Source of the DNA: Brevundimonas sp.
Lineage (GTDB): Bacteria > Pseudomonadota > Alphaproteobacteria > Caulobacterales > Caulobacteraceae
Assembly (NCBI RefSeq): GCF_029946145.1
Contig: NZ_JAQSDY010000001.1
Span: 1 to 64,000, forward strand
Length of the DNA stretch: 64,000 nt
Direction of reading: 5' to 3'
Shown here: in pieces, positions 9,999 through 19,596 of the stretch
Numbering within the stretch: position 1 is the first letter of the stretch
How the letters are laid out: each line of letters opens with the position of its first letter
The notes under the pieces: model-generated
What the model was told of the DNA's origin: nothing
Databases searched by the model: none
The model's input: only the letters and a program-made list of their open reading frames with translations
Translations under genes and position numbers: made by a program

Positions 9999-10740
9999 CC
10001 CAGGGCGCGGCGCTCCGCGGCGCAGCCCGGGTTCGTCAGCCCTTCGGCGCGCGCGGCCGCGACCTCCGCGCGCGCAGCTTCCAGATCGGCGGCGAACGCC
10101 GGTGAACCCGCTTCTGCGGCGTACAGCCGCTGACCCAGGGCGGCGCCGGCGGCCACGTCTCCCGGCCAGTTCATCCGGCAGACCGCGCGGCTCAGTCCGA
10201 TCTCGCGGCCGGTGCGGCGGACGTCGTCGCCCCGGTCGGGCGCAAGCACCGCGAACATCTCGCCCCAGGCCGCGCCGGCCACAGCGCCGACCGCCGGCCA
10301 TGAGGGCCCGTCGCGGATCGCGTCATTGACCCTCTGGCACGGCTCCAGTCCCTCGATAACCTTGATCGGTCGCGGTACCGGCCACTGATCGGCCAGCAGG
10401 CGCGTCAGGCCGTCGGCGTCGACAAGCAGCCGGTTCATCAGCCGGGTCAGGGCCGGGCGGGGTTTCCGGGCGAACCGGGTTCCAAGGGCGCAATCGAAAT
10501 GCTGGGCGGCTTCGGGGGCCGCCAGCTGGGCGTGGGCCGTGGCCAGCCACCAACGGTCGGCGCCGGGCTCGCCGGGAAAGACATCGGACGGCGTCCAGGC
10601 CGCCGGCTCAGGCGCCGCATCAGCCAGTGAGCGGATCGCCGCCGCCCCGAGATACCCGTGGACCGTCTCCACGGGCGCAGGACCGCCGCCCGTGGCGCAG
10701 GCGCCCAGAAGGACGCACGCCGCGAGCGCCGCCCGGGGGC

Positions 10741-11238
10741 TCACCCGCCGGCGGTCCAGTCCAGCTGAACGTTGGTCTCGCCATTCTCCATCGGCGTGGC
10801 CACGACGCGCAGCAGCTTGCTGCTGCCGTCCTCGGCCGCCGCGCCATAGGCGCGGGCCTCGCCCTGGTTCATGGCCATGACCGACGCCAGCCCGGCCGCT
10901 TCGGCGGTCTTGCGATAGTAGGCGATGATCGCATCGGGCGAGGACGCCGTGGTGAAGCTGACAATGCCGCCGGGGCCGCCGGGGCCTTGGGCGATCGTCG
11001 CAGGGCCGGACGGGATTCCGCCGGGATAGATGACGGCGAACGACGGTGCGCCGGGCGCGACCGGCTTCGGCGTGACAGCCGGGGTTTCGGAGGAAACGGC
11101 CTCCGCGACGGGCGCCACGCGCGCCGCTGTATCCGCCGCGGCTTCGTCGGCGGCGGGGGATTCCGCCGCCGGGCCCTGGCCGCAACCGGCCATGGCCAGA
11201 GCCGTCGTAAGACCGGCCGCCGCAAGCAAGCGCTTCAT
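10741..11238 (-). CDS. Hypothetical lipoprotein
   Basis: A 165-residue exported protein with a signal peptide and lipobox (LAMAGC, Cys about residue 18). A low-complexity Ala/Pro/Glu linker of about 60 residues follows, then a small alpha/beta domain with SSPDAIIAYYRKTAEAAGL and a LDW ending. The frame extends upstream, but the ATG at 11238 starts the signal peptide directly. It overlaps the PAP2-like gene by 4 bases, so a shared envelope function is possible. The domain is not one I can name. Confidence 0.7.
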   Translation of the reverse strand: MKRLLAAAGLTTALAMAGCGQGPAAESPAADEAAADTAARVAPVAEAVSSETPAVTPKPVAPGAPSFAVIYPGGIPSGPATIAQGPGGPGGIVSFTTASSPDAIIAYYRKTAEAAGLASVMAMNQGEARAYGAAAEDGSSKLLRVVATPMENGETNVQLDWTAGG

Positions 11239-11348
11239 CCCGTATCGTCCTTGAAAAGACTGGTGTTGATTGCGCGCACCGTGACCCAAGGCTGCGGCGG
11301 CGGCAAGGCGGGTTCGCGCCTTCGGAAAGGCGCGGAATGACGCGGCGG

Positions 11349-11684
11349 TCAGCCGGTCGCGGCGTCCGCCTGCCCGGACTTGCCCCTTGCCGATCCACCC
11401 TGGTCCTCACCAGTGTTCTTGACAGGGTTCGGGTCGGCGGGGGGCGACTGTCTATCGGTCGAGGCCATGCCTTCGCTGGCGAGTGTCTCGTTGATTGCGT
11501 CCTGGTCCGGATCGTCGTCCGACCCGGTCGCCGCCCCGCCCTGCAACGAGCCGGCCCGCGTGTCCGACCCCATGCCCGATCCCGACAGCGCTTCGGTCAG
11601 GGCGTCCGGCTTGCGGCCCAGATCGGGCTTTTCGCCCATATCGTCGGCCTCGCGGGCGTCCCGGGTCTCGTGCTGGTCTGTCAT
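11349..11684 (-). CDS. Small acidic disordered protein
   Basis: A 111-residue hydrophilic protein rich in Asp, Gly, Ala and Ser, with no hydrophobic core and no cysteine; probably intrinsically disordered. Evidence that it is real: GGAG lies seven bases before the ATG, the frame is consistent, and no better gene exists on either strand here. It stands alone between two other minus-strand units. Function unknown; a stress-related role is only a guess from its composition. Confidence 0.5.
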   Translation of the reverse strand: MTDQHETRDAREADDMGEKPDLGRKPDALTEALSGSGMGSDTRAGSLQGGAATGSDDDPDQDAINETLASEGMASTDRQSPPADPNPVKNTGEDQGGSARGKSGQADAATG

Positions 11685-11771
11685 GGCGAAGCTCCTTCAC
11701 GGAAGGAAGCGGGCAGGAGGGGCGCGGGTTCCCGATCTCCCGCCCGGGGAGGACCTGGCCGAGGGCCCCGG

Positions 11772-11800
11772 AAAAAAGGCCGGGATCGCTCCCGGCCTTT
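11772..11800 (-). terminator. Terminator of the deoxyhypusine-synthase-like gene
   Basis: Read on the minus strand: GGCCGGGA-GCGA-TCCCGGCC followed by TTTTTT, just after the stop codon at 11807. Confidence 0.9.
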
Positions 11801-11806
11801 CCAGTC

Positions 11807-12859
11807 CTACTTGCCGAACAGCTTGTTCCAGCGACGTTTGTCGCGGTTCTTCCACGATCCGCGATGATAGGCGTCCGAGCCGATCAGGGGCACCACGGTC
11901 GTGGCTTCGGCGAAGACCATCTGCTCGTGCGTGGTCTGGACCTTGCCCCAGGACGCGGCTTCCTTGAGCGTGGACGACGAGCAGGCGCCGTCGCGCACGT
12001 CGGCGACCGTGATCTGGACCGCATAGCGGTGCATCTCGGCCTCGACGCCGAGGATCTCGGCGCACACCACCGTATCCTGGGCGAAATTCTTCGGCACGCC
12101 GCCGCCGACCATGAACAGGCCGGTGACGCCCGCCGCGATCTTGACGTCGGTCAGCTCGCGGAAGTCCGCGACCGCGTCGATCATCAGATAGGGCTGGCCC
12201 GCCGCGATCCGCTCCTTCTGGTGCTTGACCAGGCCGAAGCCGGCCGAGCTGTCGACGAAGGCCGGGCAGAAGATCGGCACGCCTTCTTCATAGGCGGTCT
12301 GGATCAGCGAGCCTTCTTTTTTGGCATTCCCTTCGGACAGCCACTTGCCCATCTCCCAGATGAACTCGCGCGAGGAATAGCCGCGCGGCTCCAGCCGGTT
12401 GCAGATCTCCAGGATGGTGTGGTCGCAGGCCTGGAGCTCTTCCTCGTCGATATAGGTGTCGTAGATCCGGTCGATGTAGTTTTCGCGCAGGACGTTGTCG
12501 TCCACCTCGCCGGCGGCCTGGTAGTGTTTGAAGCCGAGGGCCTCGAAGAAGTCCATGTCGACGATCGAGGCGCCGGTGGCGACCACGGCGTCGATCATGC
12601 CGAACTTCACCATGTCGCGGTACACATGCATGCAGCCGCCGGCCGAGGTCGAGCCGGCGAGGATCAGCCAGGGCGAGCAGTCCTTGTCCTCGATGGCCAT
12701 GTTGAAGATGTCGGCGGCCCGGGCCGTGTCGCGGCTCGAGAACGACATCTTGCGCATGCTGTCGATGATCGGTCGGGCGTCGAAGGACGTGATGTCCACG
12801 TGCTCGACAGTGTTCTGGAGCAGCTGGGCCTTCTGGTTGGTCTGAACGGGAGCGTTCAT
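11807..12859 (-). CDS. Deoxyhypusine synthase-like polyamine enzyme
   Basis: A 350-residue homologue of eukaryotic deoxyhypusine synthase. The segment EAASWGKVQTT carries the lysine (Lys306) equivalent to the catalytic Lys329 of the human enzyme, and the NAD-binding segments STSAGG and VGGGVPKNFAQD are present. Bacteria lack eIF5A, and bacterial members have been linked to homospermidine-type polyamine synthesis, moving an aminobutyl group from one polyamine to another. The product here is inference. Its neighbour is an ornithine decarboxylase-type enzyme and the agmatine-putrescine genes lie 2-5 kb away, which supports a polyamine role. A strong terminator lies on each side, so it is probably its own transcription unit. 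Confidence 0.85.
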   Translation of the reverse strand: MNAPVQTNQKAQLLQNTVEHVDITSFDARPIIDSMRKMSFSSRDTARAADIFNMAIEDKDCSPWLILAGSTSAGGCMHVYRDMVKFGMIDAVVATGASIVDMDFFEALGFKHYQAAGEVDDNVLRENYIDRIYDTYIDEEELQACDHTILEICNRLEPRGYSSREFIWEMGKWLSEGNAKKEGSLIQTAYEEGVPIFCPAFVDSSAGFGLVKHQKERIAAGQPYLMIDAVADFRELTDVKIAAGVTGLFMVGGGVPKNFAQDTVVCAEILGVEAEMHRYAVQITVADVRDGACSSSTLKEAASWGKVQTTHEQMVFAEATTVVPLIGSDAYHRGSWKNRDKRRWNKLFGK

Positions 12860-12896
12860 TGCAAGGGTTTCCCTTTGGTTTGAGCGCCCGTCGTCA

Positions 12897-12933
12897 AGGA
12901 AAACAGCGGCCCGGACGGAGCGACGGGCCGCTG
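12897..12933 (-). terminator. Terminator of the decarboxylase gene
   Basis: On the minus strand a 10-bp stem (CAGCGGCCCG / CGGGCCGCTG) with a 10-base loop is followed by TTTTCC. It lies between the decarboxylase stop (12959) and the next gene start (12859). Confidence 0.85.
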
Positions 12934-12958
12934 CTGAATAGAACGCATGAGTGACGGT

Positions 12959-14224
12959 TTAGCGCCGCTGCTTCTTCCGCTGGCCGGCCTTGCCCTTGGG
13001 ACGGGACAGGCGAACCACCTTGCGGGCGGCTTCTTCCGCCGTGGTGCGCACGGTCGGGATGGAGCGCGGCGCCAGGCCGTAGAGCGAGGCCATCGGGGCG
13101 TCCTCGACCCCGGCGATGTCGTGTTCGCCATAGCCGTTGAAGCCGGTCGACATCGCCACGCCATAGGCGCCCAGCATGCCGATCTCGATGAAGTCGCCTT
13201 CCTGCACATCGGCCGGCAGCCAGAAAGGTCCCGGCATATGGTCGATGGAGTCGCAGGTCGGGCCGTAGAAGCGGAAGGCCTTCAGTTCGCTCGACGCATC
13301 ACCATCCCGGACCAGCTTGGTCGGGAAGGGCCAGCGCGAATGGGTCGCGTCGAACAGCGATCCGTACGAGCCGTCGTTCAGATACAGGGCGTCGCCCTTG
13401 CGCAGGTCGACGCGGCACAGGACCGACGACGATTCCGCCACAAGCGCGCGGCCGGGCTCGCACCACAGTTCGGTGGTGTGGGTGACCGGCATCTCGGCGA
13501 AGCCCCGATGGATGGCGTCGGCGTATTCGCTCATGTCCGGCGGGACCATGCCAGGATAGACCGAGGGGAAGCCGCCGCCGACATCGACGATGTCGACGAT
13601 CACGCCGGCGCGGCTGATGGCGCGGCTGACCTGGGCCATGGCGGCCTCATAGGCGGACGGACGCATGCACTGCGAGCCGACGTGGAAGCAGACGCCCATC
13701 AGGCCGTCGACCACCGCCTGGCGCGTGGCCAGCAGCAGCGACGGAGCCTGATCCGGCGAGACGCCGAACTTGCCCGACAGCGAATAGGCCGCGCCGTCGG
13801 CCGAGACCGTCATCCGCACCAGCAGATTCAGGTCCGTGGCGCCGCCCGTGGCGTCCAGGATCTTGGCCAGCTCATCATGGCTGTCCAGCGAGAAGGTGCG
13901 GACGCCGTGATCGAAATAGGCGCGGGTGATGGCGCCGCGGCTCTTGACCGGGTGCATGAAGGCCAGGCGCGCGTCGGGGCTGACCGAACGGACAAGTTCG
14001 ATCTCTGACAGCGATGCGACATCGAACGCGGTGACGCCGGCCTCGACCAGGGTCTCGATGACCCAGCGCGAGGGATTGGCCTTCACTGCATAGAAGACGT
14101 CGGCCTTGAGATTATCCTGGAACCAGCGCGCCGCTACGGAAACCGAACGCGGCCGCACGAGTGCGACTGGACGTTCAGGGGACCGCTCGCGGACCAGGTC
14201 CAGGGGAAATGGATACGTGCGCAA
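12959..14224 (-). CDS. Ornithine/diamino acid decarboxylase (alanine-racemase fold)
   Basis: A 421-residue PLP-dependent fold III decarboxylase. The PLP lysine is Lys48 in FYAVKANP, the phosphate-binding glycine segment is DVGGGFPSVYPG, EPGRALVAES binds the cofactor, and the active-site cysteine is in YGPTCDSID. The specificity residue cannot be read with confidence, so ornithine (giving putrescine) is most likely but lysine is possible. The start is TTG at 14224 with AGGGG ten bases upstream. The C-terminus has a basic Lys/Arg tail of about 15 residues, which is unusual for the family. Confidence 0.88.
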   Translation of the reverse strand: MRTYPFPLDLVRERSPERPVALVRPRSVSVAARWFQDNLKADVFYAVKANPSRWVIETLVEAGVTAFDVASLSEIELVRSVSPDARLAFMHPVKSRGAITRAYFDHGVRTFSLDSHDELAKILDATGGATDLNLLVRMTVSADGAAYSLSGKFGVSPDQAPSLLLATRQAVVDGLMGVCFHVGSQCMRPSAYEAAMAQVSRAISRAGVIVDIVDVGGGFPSVYPGMVPPDMSEYADAIHRGFAEMPVTHTTELWCEPGRALVAESSSVLCRVDLRKGDALYLNDGSYGSLFDATHSRWPFPTKLVRDGDASSELKAFRFYGPTCDSIDHMPGPFWLPADVQEGDFIEIGMLGAYGVAMSTGFNGYGEHDIAGVEDAPMASLYGLAPRSIPTVRTTAEEAARKVVRLSRPKGKAGQRKKQRR

Positions 14225-14608
14225 TTCACGTAAACCCCTGTAATTGTTAAACCCAGACCGGCGTTAGCAGCGCAACGTTAGACCTACGGGGTCCGCCGGA
14301 AGCCGCGATGTAGGGTCACGTGACTGTCATGTAAAGCGGTTTTTTTCAGGCGGGCCTTGGGTTTGCCCGGGATCGTCAGGGTGCGGACTGACCCGCGGAG
14401 CGCGAAGGCCCTCCCGGGTTTCCGCCGTTTGCGCGTGTCACGCCCGGCGCGCTCTCCCACAGGCGGGGGGCGCGACAGGCGCCGTCGTCGCGGGTCGGCC
14501 CGGCTGCCCTTCCGCTGGACGAAATCCTTGCGGACGTGCCATTAAGACTTGCCTCGCGGGCCTGATCGGGCGATGCGGCGCGCCCTTGCAACCGCTTTCA
14601 GCGTGTCC
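14225..14608 (+). other. Intergenic region upstream of phnC
   Basis: 384 bases without a supportable gene. It contains a candidate Pho box with an embedded GTCACGTGAC palindrome (14315-14324), a T7 tract at about 14340 and a CGGGC/GCCCG hairpin just after. It must contain the divergent promoters of the decarboxylase gene and the phn genes. Confidence 0.5.
14313..14330 (+). promoter_or_regulatory. Candidate Pho box
   Basis: GGGTCAC-GTGA-CTGTCAT: two 7-base half-sites spaced by 4, compared with the PhoB consensus CTGTCAY-N4-CTGTCAY. The second half matches fully and the first at five of seven. It lies upstream of a phosphonate-type ABC transporter, the type of gene PhoB controls. The distance to the annotated phnC start is about 280 bases, longer than usual. 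Confidence 0.4.
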
Positions 14609-15406
14609 ATGACCTCAGCCACTGCCGCCGTCGCGTCCGTGAAGGACGTGTCCAAGACTTTCGGCGCCCGAAAGGCCCTGAACGGCGTGTCCGTCGAGGT
14701 TGGGGCCGGAGAAATGGTCGCCCTGATCGGCCCTTCGGGTTCCGGCAAATCGACGCTGCTGCGTTCGATCACCGGCTTGCAGACCATCGACTCAGGCAAG
14801 GGCGTGATCACCGTCTTTGGCGAGTGCGTGCAGAAGAACGGCCGCACCACCGGCGCGACCCGCGCCGCGCGCCAGAAGCTGGGCATGATCTTCCAGCAGT
14901 TCAATCTGGTCGGCCGGCTGTCGCTGTTCTCCAACGTCATGCTGGGCGCCCTCGGCCGGCTGCCCGGCTGGCAGGGCTTCTTCGGCGCATGGCCCGCGGC
15001 GGACAAACAGCGGGCCATGGCGGCCCTGCACCGCGTCGGCGTGTCTGATTATGCGGCCCAGCGCGCCAACACCCTGTCCGGCGGCCAGCAGCAGCGCGGC
15101 GCCATCGCCCGCGCGCTGGTTCAGGGCGCCAAGGCCATTCTGGCCGATGAGCCCGTCGCCTCGCTGGACCCGGTGTCCGCCCGCAAGGTCATGGAGCTTC
15201 TGGTCGAGCTGAATCAGCGCGACGGCATGGGCGTCATCGTCACCCTGCACCAGGTCGACTACGCCATCCGCTACTGCGAACGGGTCATCGCCCTGAAGGC
15301 CGGCCAGATCGTCTATGACGGCCCGGCCACAGGTCTGGATACGAAGCAGCTTATCGACATCTACGGTCCCGAGTTCGAGGACGCGTTCTGGGAAACCAAG
15401 GTATGA
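14609..15406 (+). CDS. phnC: Phosphonate ABC transporter ATP-binding protein
   Basis: A 265-residue ATPase that powers import. Walker A is GPSGSGKST, the Q-loop is IFQQFNLV, the ABC signature is LSGGQQQRGAIARAL, Walker B is AILADEPVASLDP and the switch histidine is in VTLHQVDYA. The IFQQFNLVGRLS segment and long insert before the signature are PhnC-like. The start at 14609 is chosen by family length; ATG 14573 and 14549 are in frame. The stop overlaps phnD by 4 bases. No C-P lyase genes are in the window, so the substrate may be a phosphonate, phosphite or phosphate ester. Confidence 0.9.
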   Translation: MTSATAAVASVKDVSKTFGARKALNGVSVEVGAGEMVALIGPSGSGKSTLLRSITGLQTIDSGKGVITVFGECVQKNGRTTGATRAARQKLGMIFQQFNLVGRLSLFSNVMLGALGRLPGWQGFFGAWPAADKQRAMAALHRVGVSDYAAQRANTLSGGQQQRGAIARALVQGAKAILADEPVASLDPVSARKVMELLVELNQRDGMGVIVTLHQVDYAIRYCERVIALKAGQIVYDGPATGLDTKQLIDIYGPEFEDAFWETKV

Positions 15407-16404
15407 CCGTCGCTCCCGTCACCCGCCGCCTCGGCCTGATCGTCGCCGCAGCCGCCATCCTCGGTCTCGCCGCCTGCGGTGGCGGCGACGATAAATCGTC
15501 GGCCGCGCCGACCGAGCTCACCTTCTCCATCCTGTCCGCCGAAGGCCAGGCCTCGGCCGGTCCGCTGTGGCAGCCGCTGCTGGACGACATGTCCAAGGCC
15601 ATCGGCGTGCCGGTCAAACCGTATTTCGGCTCCAACTACACCGTCCTGGTCGAGGCCATGCGCGGCAACCAGACCCAGGTCGCCTGGTTCTCGGCCAAGC
15701 CCGCCGTCGAGGCCATCGACCGCGCCGACGCCGAGGTCATCGCCCGCACCGTCAACAAGGAGGGTCTGGACAGCTATCGTTCGACCCTGATCGTCCGCAC
15801 CGGTTCGGGCATCACGCTGGATCAGGTGCTGGCCTGCGGCAAACGCTACGACTTCGGCATCGGCGACGCCCAGTCGACCTCGGGCACGCTGGCCCCGATG
15901 GCCTTCCTGTTCAACCCCCGCAACATCGTCCCGGCCCGGTGCTTCAAGACGGTGCGCTCGGCCAATCACCAGTCGAACGCCTTCTCGGTCGCCTCGGGCG
16001 TGCTGGACGTGGCGACGTCGAACACCGTCAACACCGTCTTCCTGACCAAGCAGAACCCGCAGATCGCCGCCCAGATTCAGGAGATCTGGCAGTCGCCGCC
16101 GATCCCCGAGAGCGGCATCCTCGTGCGTGAGGATCTGGATCCCGCGCTGAAGGAGAAGATCCGCAGCTTCTTCCTGACCTACGGCCAGGGCGACACCGTC
16201 GAGGCCCGGCGCCAGCGTCAGGTTCTGGCCGGGCTGGAGTATTCGCGCTTCAACGCCGCCGACGACGGCTATCTCAATCCCATCCGCGAGATGATCGCCG
16301 ACCAGAAGCTGGGCGAAGCCCGGAACAAGGGCGACGCCGCCGGCGTGGCCGCCGCCGAGCGTGAACTGCAGCGCCTGCGCAGCCTGCGCGAGGTCCAGCC
16401 TTGA
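15403..16404 (+). CDS. phnD: Phosphate/phosphonate-binding lipoprotein
   Basis: A 333-residue periplasmic solute-binding protein of the PhnD family, anchored by a lipobox (LAACGG, Cys about residue 25). Family markers are SAEGQASAGPLWQPLLDDMSK, VAWFSAKPAVEA and the ligand-loop segments GDAQSTSGTLAP (phosphonate-oxygen binding Ser/Thr) and ANHQSNAFSVASG. It overlaps phnC and phnE by 4 bases on each side, so one operon is nearly certain. A charged helical C-terminal extension (last 30 residues) is longer than in E. coli PhnD. Confidence 0.9.
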   Translation: MTVAPVTRRLGLIVAAAAILGLAACGGGDDKSSAAPTELTFSILSAEGQASAGPLWQPLLDDMSKAIGVPVKPYFGSNYTVLVEAMRGNQTQVAWFSAKPAVEAIDRADAEVIARTVNKEGLDSYRSTLIVRTGSGITLDQVLACGKRYDFGIGDAQSTSGTLAPMAFLFNPRNIVPARCFKTVRSANHQSNAFSVASGVLDVATSNTVNTVFLTKQNPQIAAQIQEIWQSPPIPESGILVREDLDPALKEKIRSFFLTYGQGDTVEARRQRQVLAGLEYSRFNAADDGYLNPIREMIADQKLGEARNKGDAAGVAAAERELQRLRSLREVQP

Positions 16405-17219
16405 CCGACGCCGCCGCCAGACCGGCCGCGACGGCCATCCCCAACCCGCCGACCAGGTCGATGGGCGCCTGGGCCCTGGACGTCCTGATCTGGGGCGGGG
16501 TCGGCGCCGTGCTGGTCTACAGCTTCGGCCCGGTCGAGCTGGTCAATGTCACCAAGCTGTTCAGCAACAACGAGAACACCCAGAATTTCGCCCGCGAACT
16601 GCTGCGGCCCGACTTCACCGACTGGAAGCTGTTCGTCGCCAAGATGTGGGAGACGGTGCAGATTGCCCTCTGGGGCACCTTTATCGCCGTCTTCGCCGCC
16701 ATCCCGATGGGGCTGGCCGCCGCGCGCAACATCGCCCCCTTCTGGGTCGTCACCCCGGTGCGCTGGTTGATGAACCTGCTGCGCTCGATCCCCGATCTGG
16801 TCATCGGCCTGCTGTTCGTCGTCGCCGTGGGCCTTGGGCCCTTGGCGGGCGTGCTGGCCATCGCCCTCAACACCGCCGGGGTGCTGGCCAAGCTGTTCTC
16901 GGAGGCCGTCGAGTCGATCGACAAGGGCCCGGTCGAGGGCGTGCGCGCCACAGGCGCCTCCAAACTTCACGAGATCGTCTGGGGCGTCATCCCCCAGGTC
17001 GCGCCGCTGTGGACCTCCTTCGCCCTCTACCGCTTCGAGTCCAACAGCCGGTCGGCGACGGTGCTCGGCCTGATCGGCGCGGGCGGCATCGGCCAGGTGC
17101 TGTTCGACAGCATGAACGCCTTCGACTTCCGCGCGGTCTCGGCCATCGTGGTCGTGGTCGTGGTCGCCGTCACCCTGATCGACATGCTGTCCCAGGCCAT
17201 GCGCAAGCGGCTGCTCTGA
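16401..17219 (+). CDS. phnE: Phosphonate ABC transporter permease
   Basis: A 272-residue inner-membrane permease with about six transmembrane helices (first at about residues 25-45). It carries the PhnE landmarks FAAIPMGLAAARN, LRSIPDLVIGLLFV, the coupling-helix EAA-type segment EGVRATGASKLHEIVWGVIP and GLIGAGGIGQ. Last gene of phnCDE. A REP-like palindrome begins 5 bases after its stop and may end the transcript. Confidence 0.92.
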   Translation: MTDAAARPAATAIPNPPTRSMGAWALDVLIWGGVGAVLVYSFGPVELVNVTKLFSNNENTQNFARELLRPDFTDWKLFVAKMWETVQIALWGTFIAVFAAIPMGLAAARNIAPFWVVTPVRWLMNLLRSIPDLVIGLLFVVAVGLGPLAGVLAIALNTAGVLAKLFSEAVESIDKGPVEGVRATGASKLHEIVWGVIPQVAPLWTSFALYRFESNSRSATVLGLIGAGGIGQVLFDSMNAFDFRAVSAIVVVVVVAVTLIDMLSQAMRKRLL

Positions 17220-17223
17220 TCCC

Positions 17224-17383
17224 GTCCTTCTCCCCTTGCGGGAGAAGGTGGCAGCCGAAGGCTGACGGATGAGGGGTCACGCCGGCTGTGGGCTTGTGGT
17301 CAACACCAGACGGCTGCCGCCTGAGCGACCCCTCATCCGACCTCGCTGCGCTCGGCCACCTTCTCCCGCAAGGGGAGAAGGAC
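17224..17383. repeat. Long REP-like inverted repeat between convergent genes
   Basis: The arms 17224-17278 and 17327-17383 begin and end with GTCCTTCTCCCC / GGGGAGAAGGAC. Each arm has its own hairpin (TTCTCCC-CTTGC-GGGAGAA) and a GGATGAGGGGTC / GACCCCTCATCC inner block; about 48 bases lie between. It fills the whole gap between phnE and thrS stop codons. This sequence type is a known dispersed intergenic repeat in alphaproteobacteria and probably also works as a bidirectional terminator. Confidence 0.88.
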
Positions 17384-17384
17384 G

Positions 17385-19307
17385 CTAGTTCCGCAGATCC
17401 GGCGGCGTGGCCTCTTCCGTCAGGATGCGGATGGCTTCGTCCAGCGACACCACCTCCTGCGCCTGCGAGCCCAGACGGCGGAGGGCGACCGTGCCCTGTT
17501 CGGCCTCGTTCTTGCCGACCACGGCGATGACCGGGACCTTGCCGACCGAGTGTTCGCGCACCTTGTAGCCGACCTTCTCGTTGCGCAGGTCCAGCTCGGT
17601 CCGCAGCCCGGCGGCCTTGAACCGGGCCTGAACCTCGCGGGCGTAGTCGTCGGCTTCCGAGACGATGGTCGCCACCACGGCCTGGGTCGGCGCCAGCCAC
17701 AGGGGGAAGGCCCCCGCGTAGTTCTCGATCATGATGCCGATGAACCGCTCGAACGATCCCAGAATGGCCCGGTGCAGCATGACCGGCCGGTGCTTCTGGC
17801 CGTCCTCGCCGATATATTCCGCGTTCAGACGTTCCGGCAGGACATAGTCCAGCTGCAGTGTGCCGCAGGTCCAGGTCCGGCCGATGGCGTCCTTGACGAT
17901 GAAGTCCAGCTTGGGCGCGTAGAAGGCGCCGTCGCCCTCGGCGATGACCGGGTCGACCCCGGCCAGCCGCGCGGCCTCGCCCAGCATGGCCTCGGCCTTG
18001 TCCCAGAACTCGTCCGTGCCGGCGCGCACCTCGGGCCGGGTCGCCAGGGCGATCTCGTGCGTCGTCATGCCCAGATCGGCATGGATGATCTGCGTCAGTC
18101 GGATGAACCGTTCCGTCTCGTCGACGATCTGGTCCTCGCGGCAGAAGATATGGGCGTCGTCCTGGGTGAAGCCACGCACCCGCATCAGGCCGTGCAGGGC
18201 GCCCGACGGCTCATAGCGGTGGCAGGCTCCGAACTCGGCCATGCGCAGCGGCAGCTCGCGGTACGACCGCTGGCCCTGGTCGAAGATCTGCACATGCCCC
18301 GGGCAGTTCATCGGCTTTAGGGACAGCGTTTCGCCCTCGACCGTCTCGCAGACGAACATGTTGGGCCGGTATTTCTCCCAGTGGCCGGACTTCTCCCAGA
18401 AGGTCCGGTCCAGCACCTGCGGCGTCTTGACCTCGACATATCCGGCGGCGTCCAGCCGGCGGCGCATATAGGCTTCCAGCACGCGCCACAGCTCCCAGCC
18501 CTTGGGATGCCAGAAGACCATGCCCCGGCCTTCCTCCTGCATGTGGAACAGGCCCATGGCCTTGCCGATCTTGCGGTGATCCCGCTTTTCGGCCTCCTCG
18601 ATGCGCAGCAGATAGGCGTCCAGGTCCTCCTTCGAGGCCCAGGCCGTGGCGTAGATGCGCTGCAGCTGCGGATTGCGATGGTCGCCACGCCAGTAGGCCC
18701 CGGCCAGCTTGGTCAGCTTGAAGGCCTTGCCGACGAATTTCGTCGTCGGGAAATGCGGCCCCCGGCACAGGTCCAGCCAGCCGCCGGAGCGGTAGACGGT
18801 GATTTCCTCCGTACCCGGAAGATCGCGGATCAGCTCGGCCTTGAAGGTCTCTCCGACGCTTTCGAAATGCCGGATCGCGTCGTCGCGGTCCCAGACTTCG
18901 CGGACCAGCTTCTCGTCGCGGTCGACGATCTCGGCCATCTTCTTTTCGATGGCGGCGAAGTCGTCCGTCGAGAACGGCTCCTCGCGGGCGAAGTCGTAGT
19001 AGAAGCCGTCCTCGATCGCCGGGCCGATCGTGACCTGGGTGCCGGGGAACAACTCCTGAACCGCCTGGGCCAGCACGTGGGCGGCGTCATGGCGGATGGT
19101 CTCCAGCGCCTCGGGATCGTCGCGCATGATCAGCCTGAAGTCGCCGGAGCCGCCCAACGGACGGTCGAGGTCGCGCTGTTCGCCGTTCAGGGCCACGAGC
19201 GCCGCCCGCTTGGCCAGCGACGGCGAGATGGAGGCGGCGACGTCACGGCCCGTGGCGTCGTCGGGATACTGGCGCGAGGCGCCGTCGGGGAATTTGAGAT
19301 CGATCAT
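17385..19307 (-). CDS. thrS: Threonyl-tRNA synthetase
   Basis: Charges tRNA-Thr. The 640-residue class II synthetase has the N-terminal TGS domain ([15 protein letters not shown]), the editing domain with HDAAHVLA and the zinc/hydrolysis motif RGPH, and the catalytic domain with LKPMNCPGH, the [17 protein letters not shown] motif 2 and a C-terminal anticodon-binding domain ([11 protein letters not shown]). The start at 19307 overlaps the yidD stop by 4 bases. Length is normal and all motifs are intact. Confidence 0.97.
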   Translation of the reverse strand: MIDLKFPDGASRQYPDDATGRDVAASISPSLAKRAALVALNGEQRDLDRPLGGSGDFRLIMRDDPEALETIRHDAAHVLAQAVQELFPGTQVTIGPAIEDGFYYDFAREEPFSTDDFAAIEKKMAEIVDRDEKLVREVWDRDDAIRHFESVGETFKAELIRDLPGTEEITVYRSGGWLDLCRGPHFPTTKFVGKAFKLTKLAGAYWRGDHRNPQLQRIYATAWASKEDLDAYLLRIEEAEKRDHRKIGKAMGLFHMQEEGRGMVFWHPKGWELWRVLEAYMRRRLDAAGYVEVKTPQVLDRTFWEKSGHWEKYRPNMFVCETVEGETLSLKPMNCPGHVQIFDQGQRSYRELPLRMAEFGACHRYEPSGALHGLMRVRGFTQDDAHIFCREDQIVDETERFIRLTQIIHADLGMTTHEIALATRPEVRAGTDEFWDKAEAMLGEAARLAGVDPVIAEGDGAFYAPKLDFIVKDAIGRTWTCGTLQLDYVLPERLNAEYIGEDGQKHRPVMLHRAILGSFERFIGIMIENYAGAFPLWLAPTQAVVATIVSEADDYAREVQARFKAAGLRTELDLRNEKVGYKVREHSVGKVPVIAVVGKNEAEQGTVALRRLGSQAQEVVSLDEAIRILTEEATPPDLRN

Positions 19308-19552
19308 GTCTTCGTCTTTACAGGCGGAACCGGGTCGTACCCCGATTGGCCGAATGGGTGGCATTTGCAGAGGCGTCTGACCGTCAGCCATCCCCCCTTG
19401 ACCGGTCCATGCTGGATCAGCGCGTCCCGGCCATAGTCCGAACAGGTCGGCAGGAACCGGCATTGCTGCCCGATCAGGGGCGACAGCGTCAGCTTGTAGC
19501 CGCGATGGGCCAGCCGCACGCCGCGTTCATAGAGAGTTCCGCCGGAAGCCAT
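19304..19552 (-). CDS. yidD: Membrane protein insertion efficiency factor
   Basis: An 82-residue protein with the YidD signature: [23 protein letters not shown] and [16 protein letters not shown], with conserved cysteines. It assists the YidC insertase at the inner membrane. It usually lies in the rpmH-rnpA-yidC locus; here it lies between a NifU-like gene and thrS, overlapping thrS by 4 bases. Confidence 0.92.
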   Translation of the reverse strand: MASGGTLYERGVRLAHRGYKLTLSPLIGQQCRFLPTCSDYGRDALIQHGPVKGGWLTVRRLCKCHPFGQSGYDPVPPVKTKT

Positions 19553-19596
19553 GTCGCCGCGCTTATCCCCCGCGAAGGCCGCGGGAGCAACGGGCG

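Noticed and set aside
14549..14608. Earlier starts for phnC at 14549 or 14573
   Set aside because: They add a short Arg/Pro-rich stretch absent from ABC ATPases and have no clear ribosome-binding site; kept only as alternatives.
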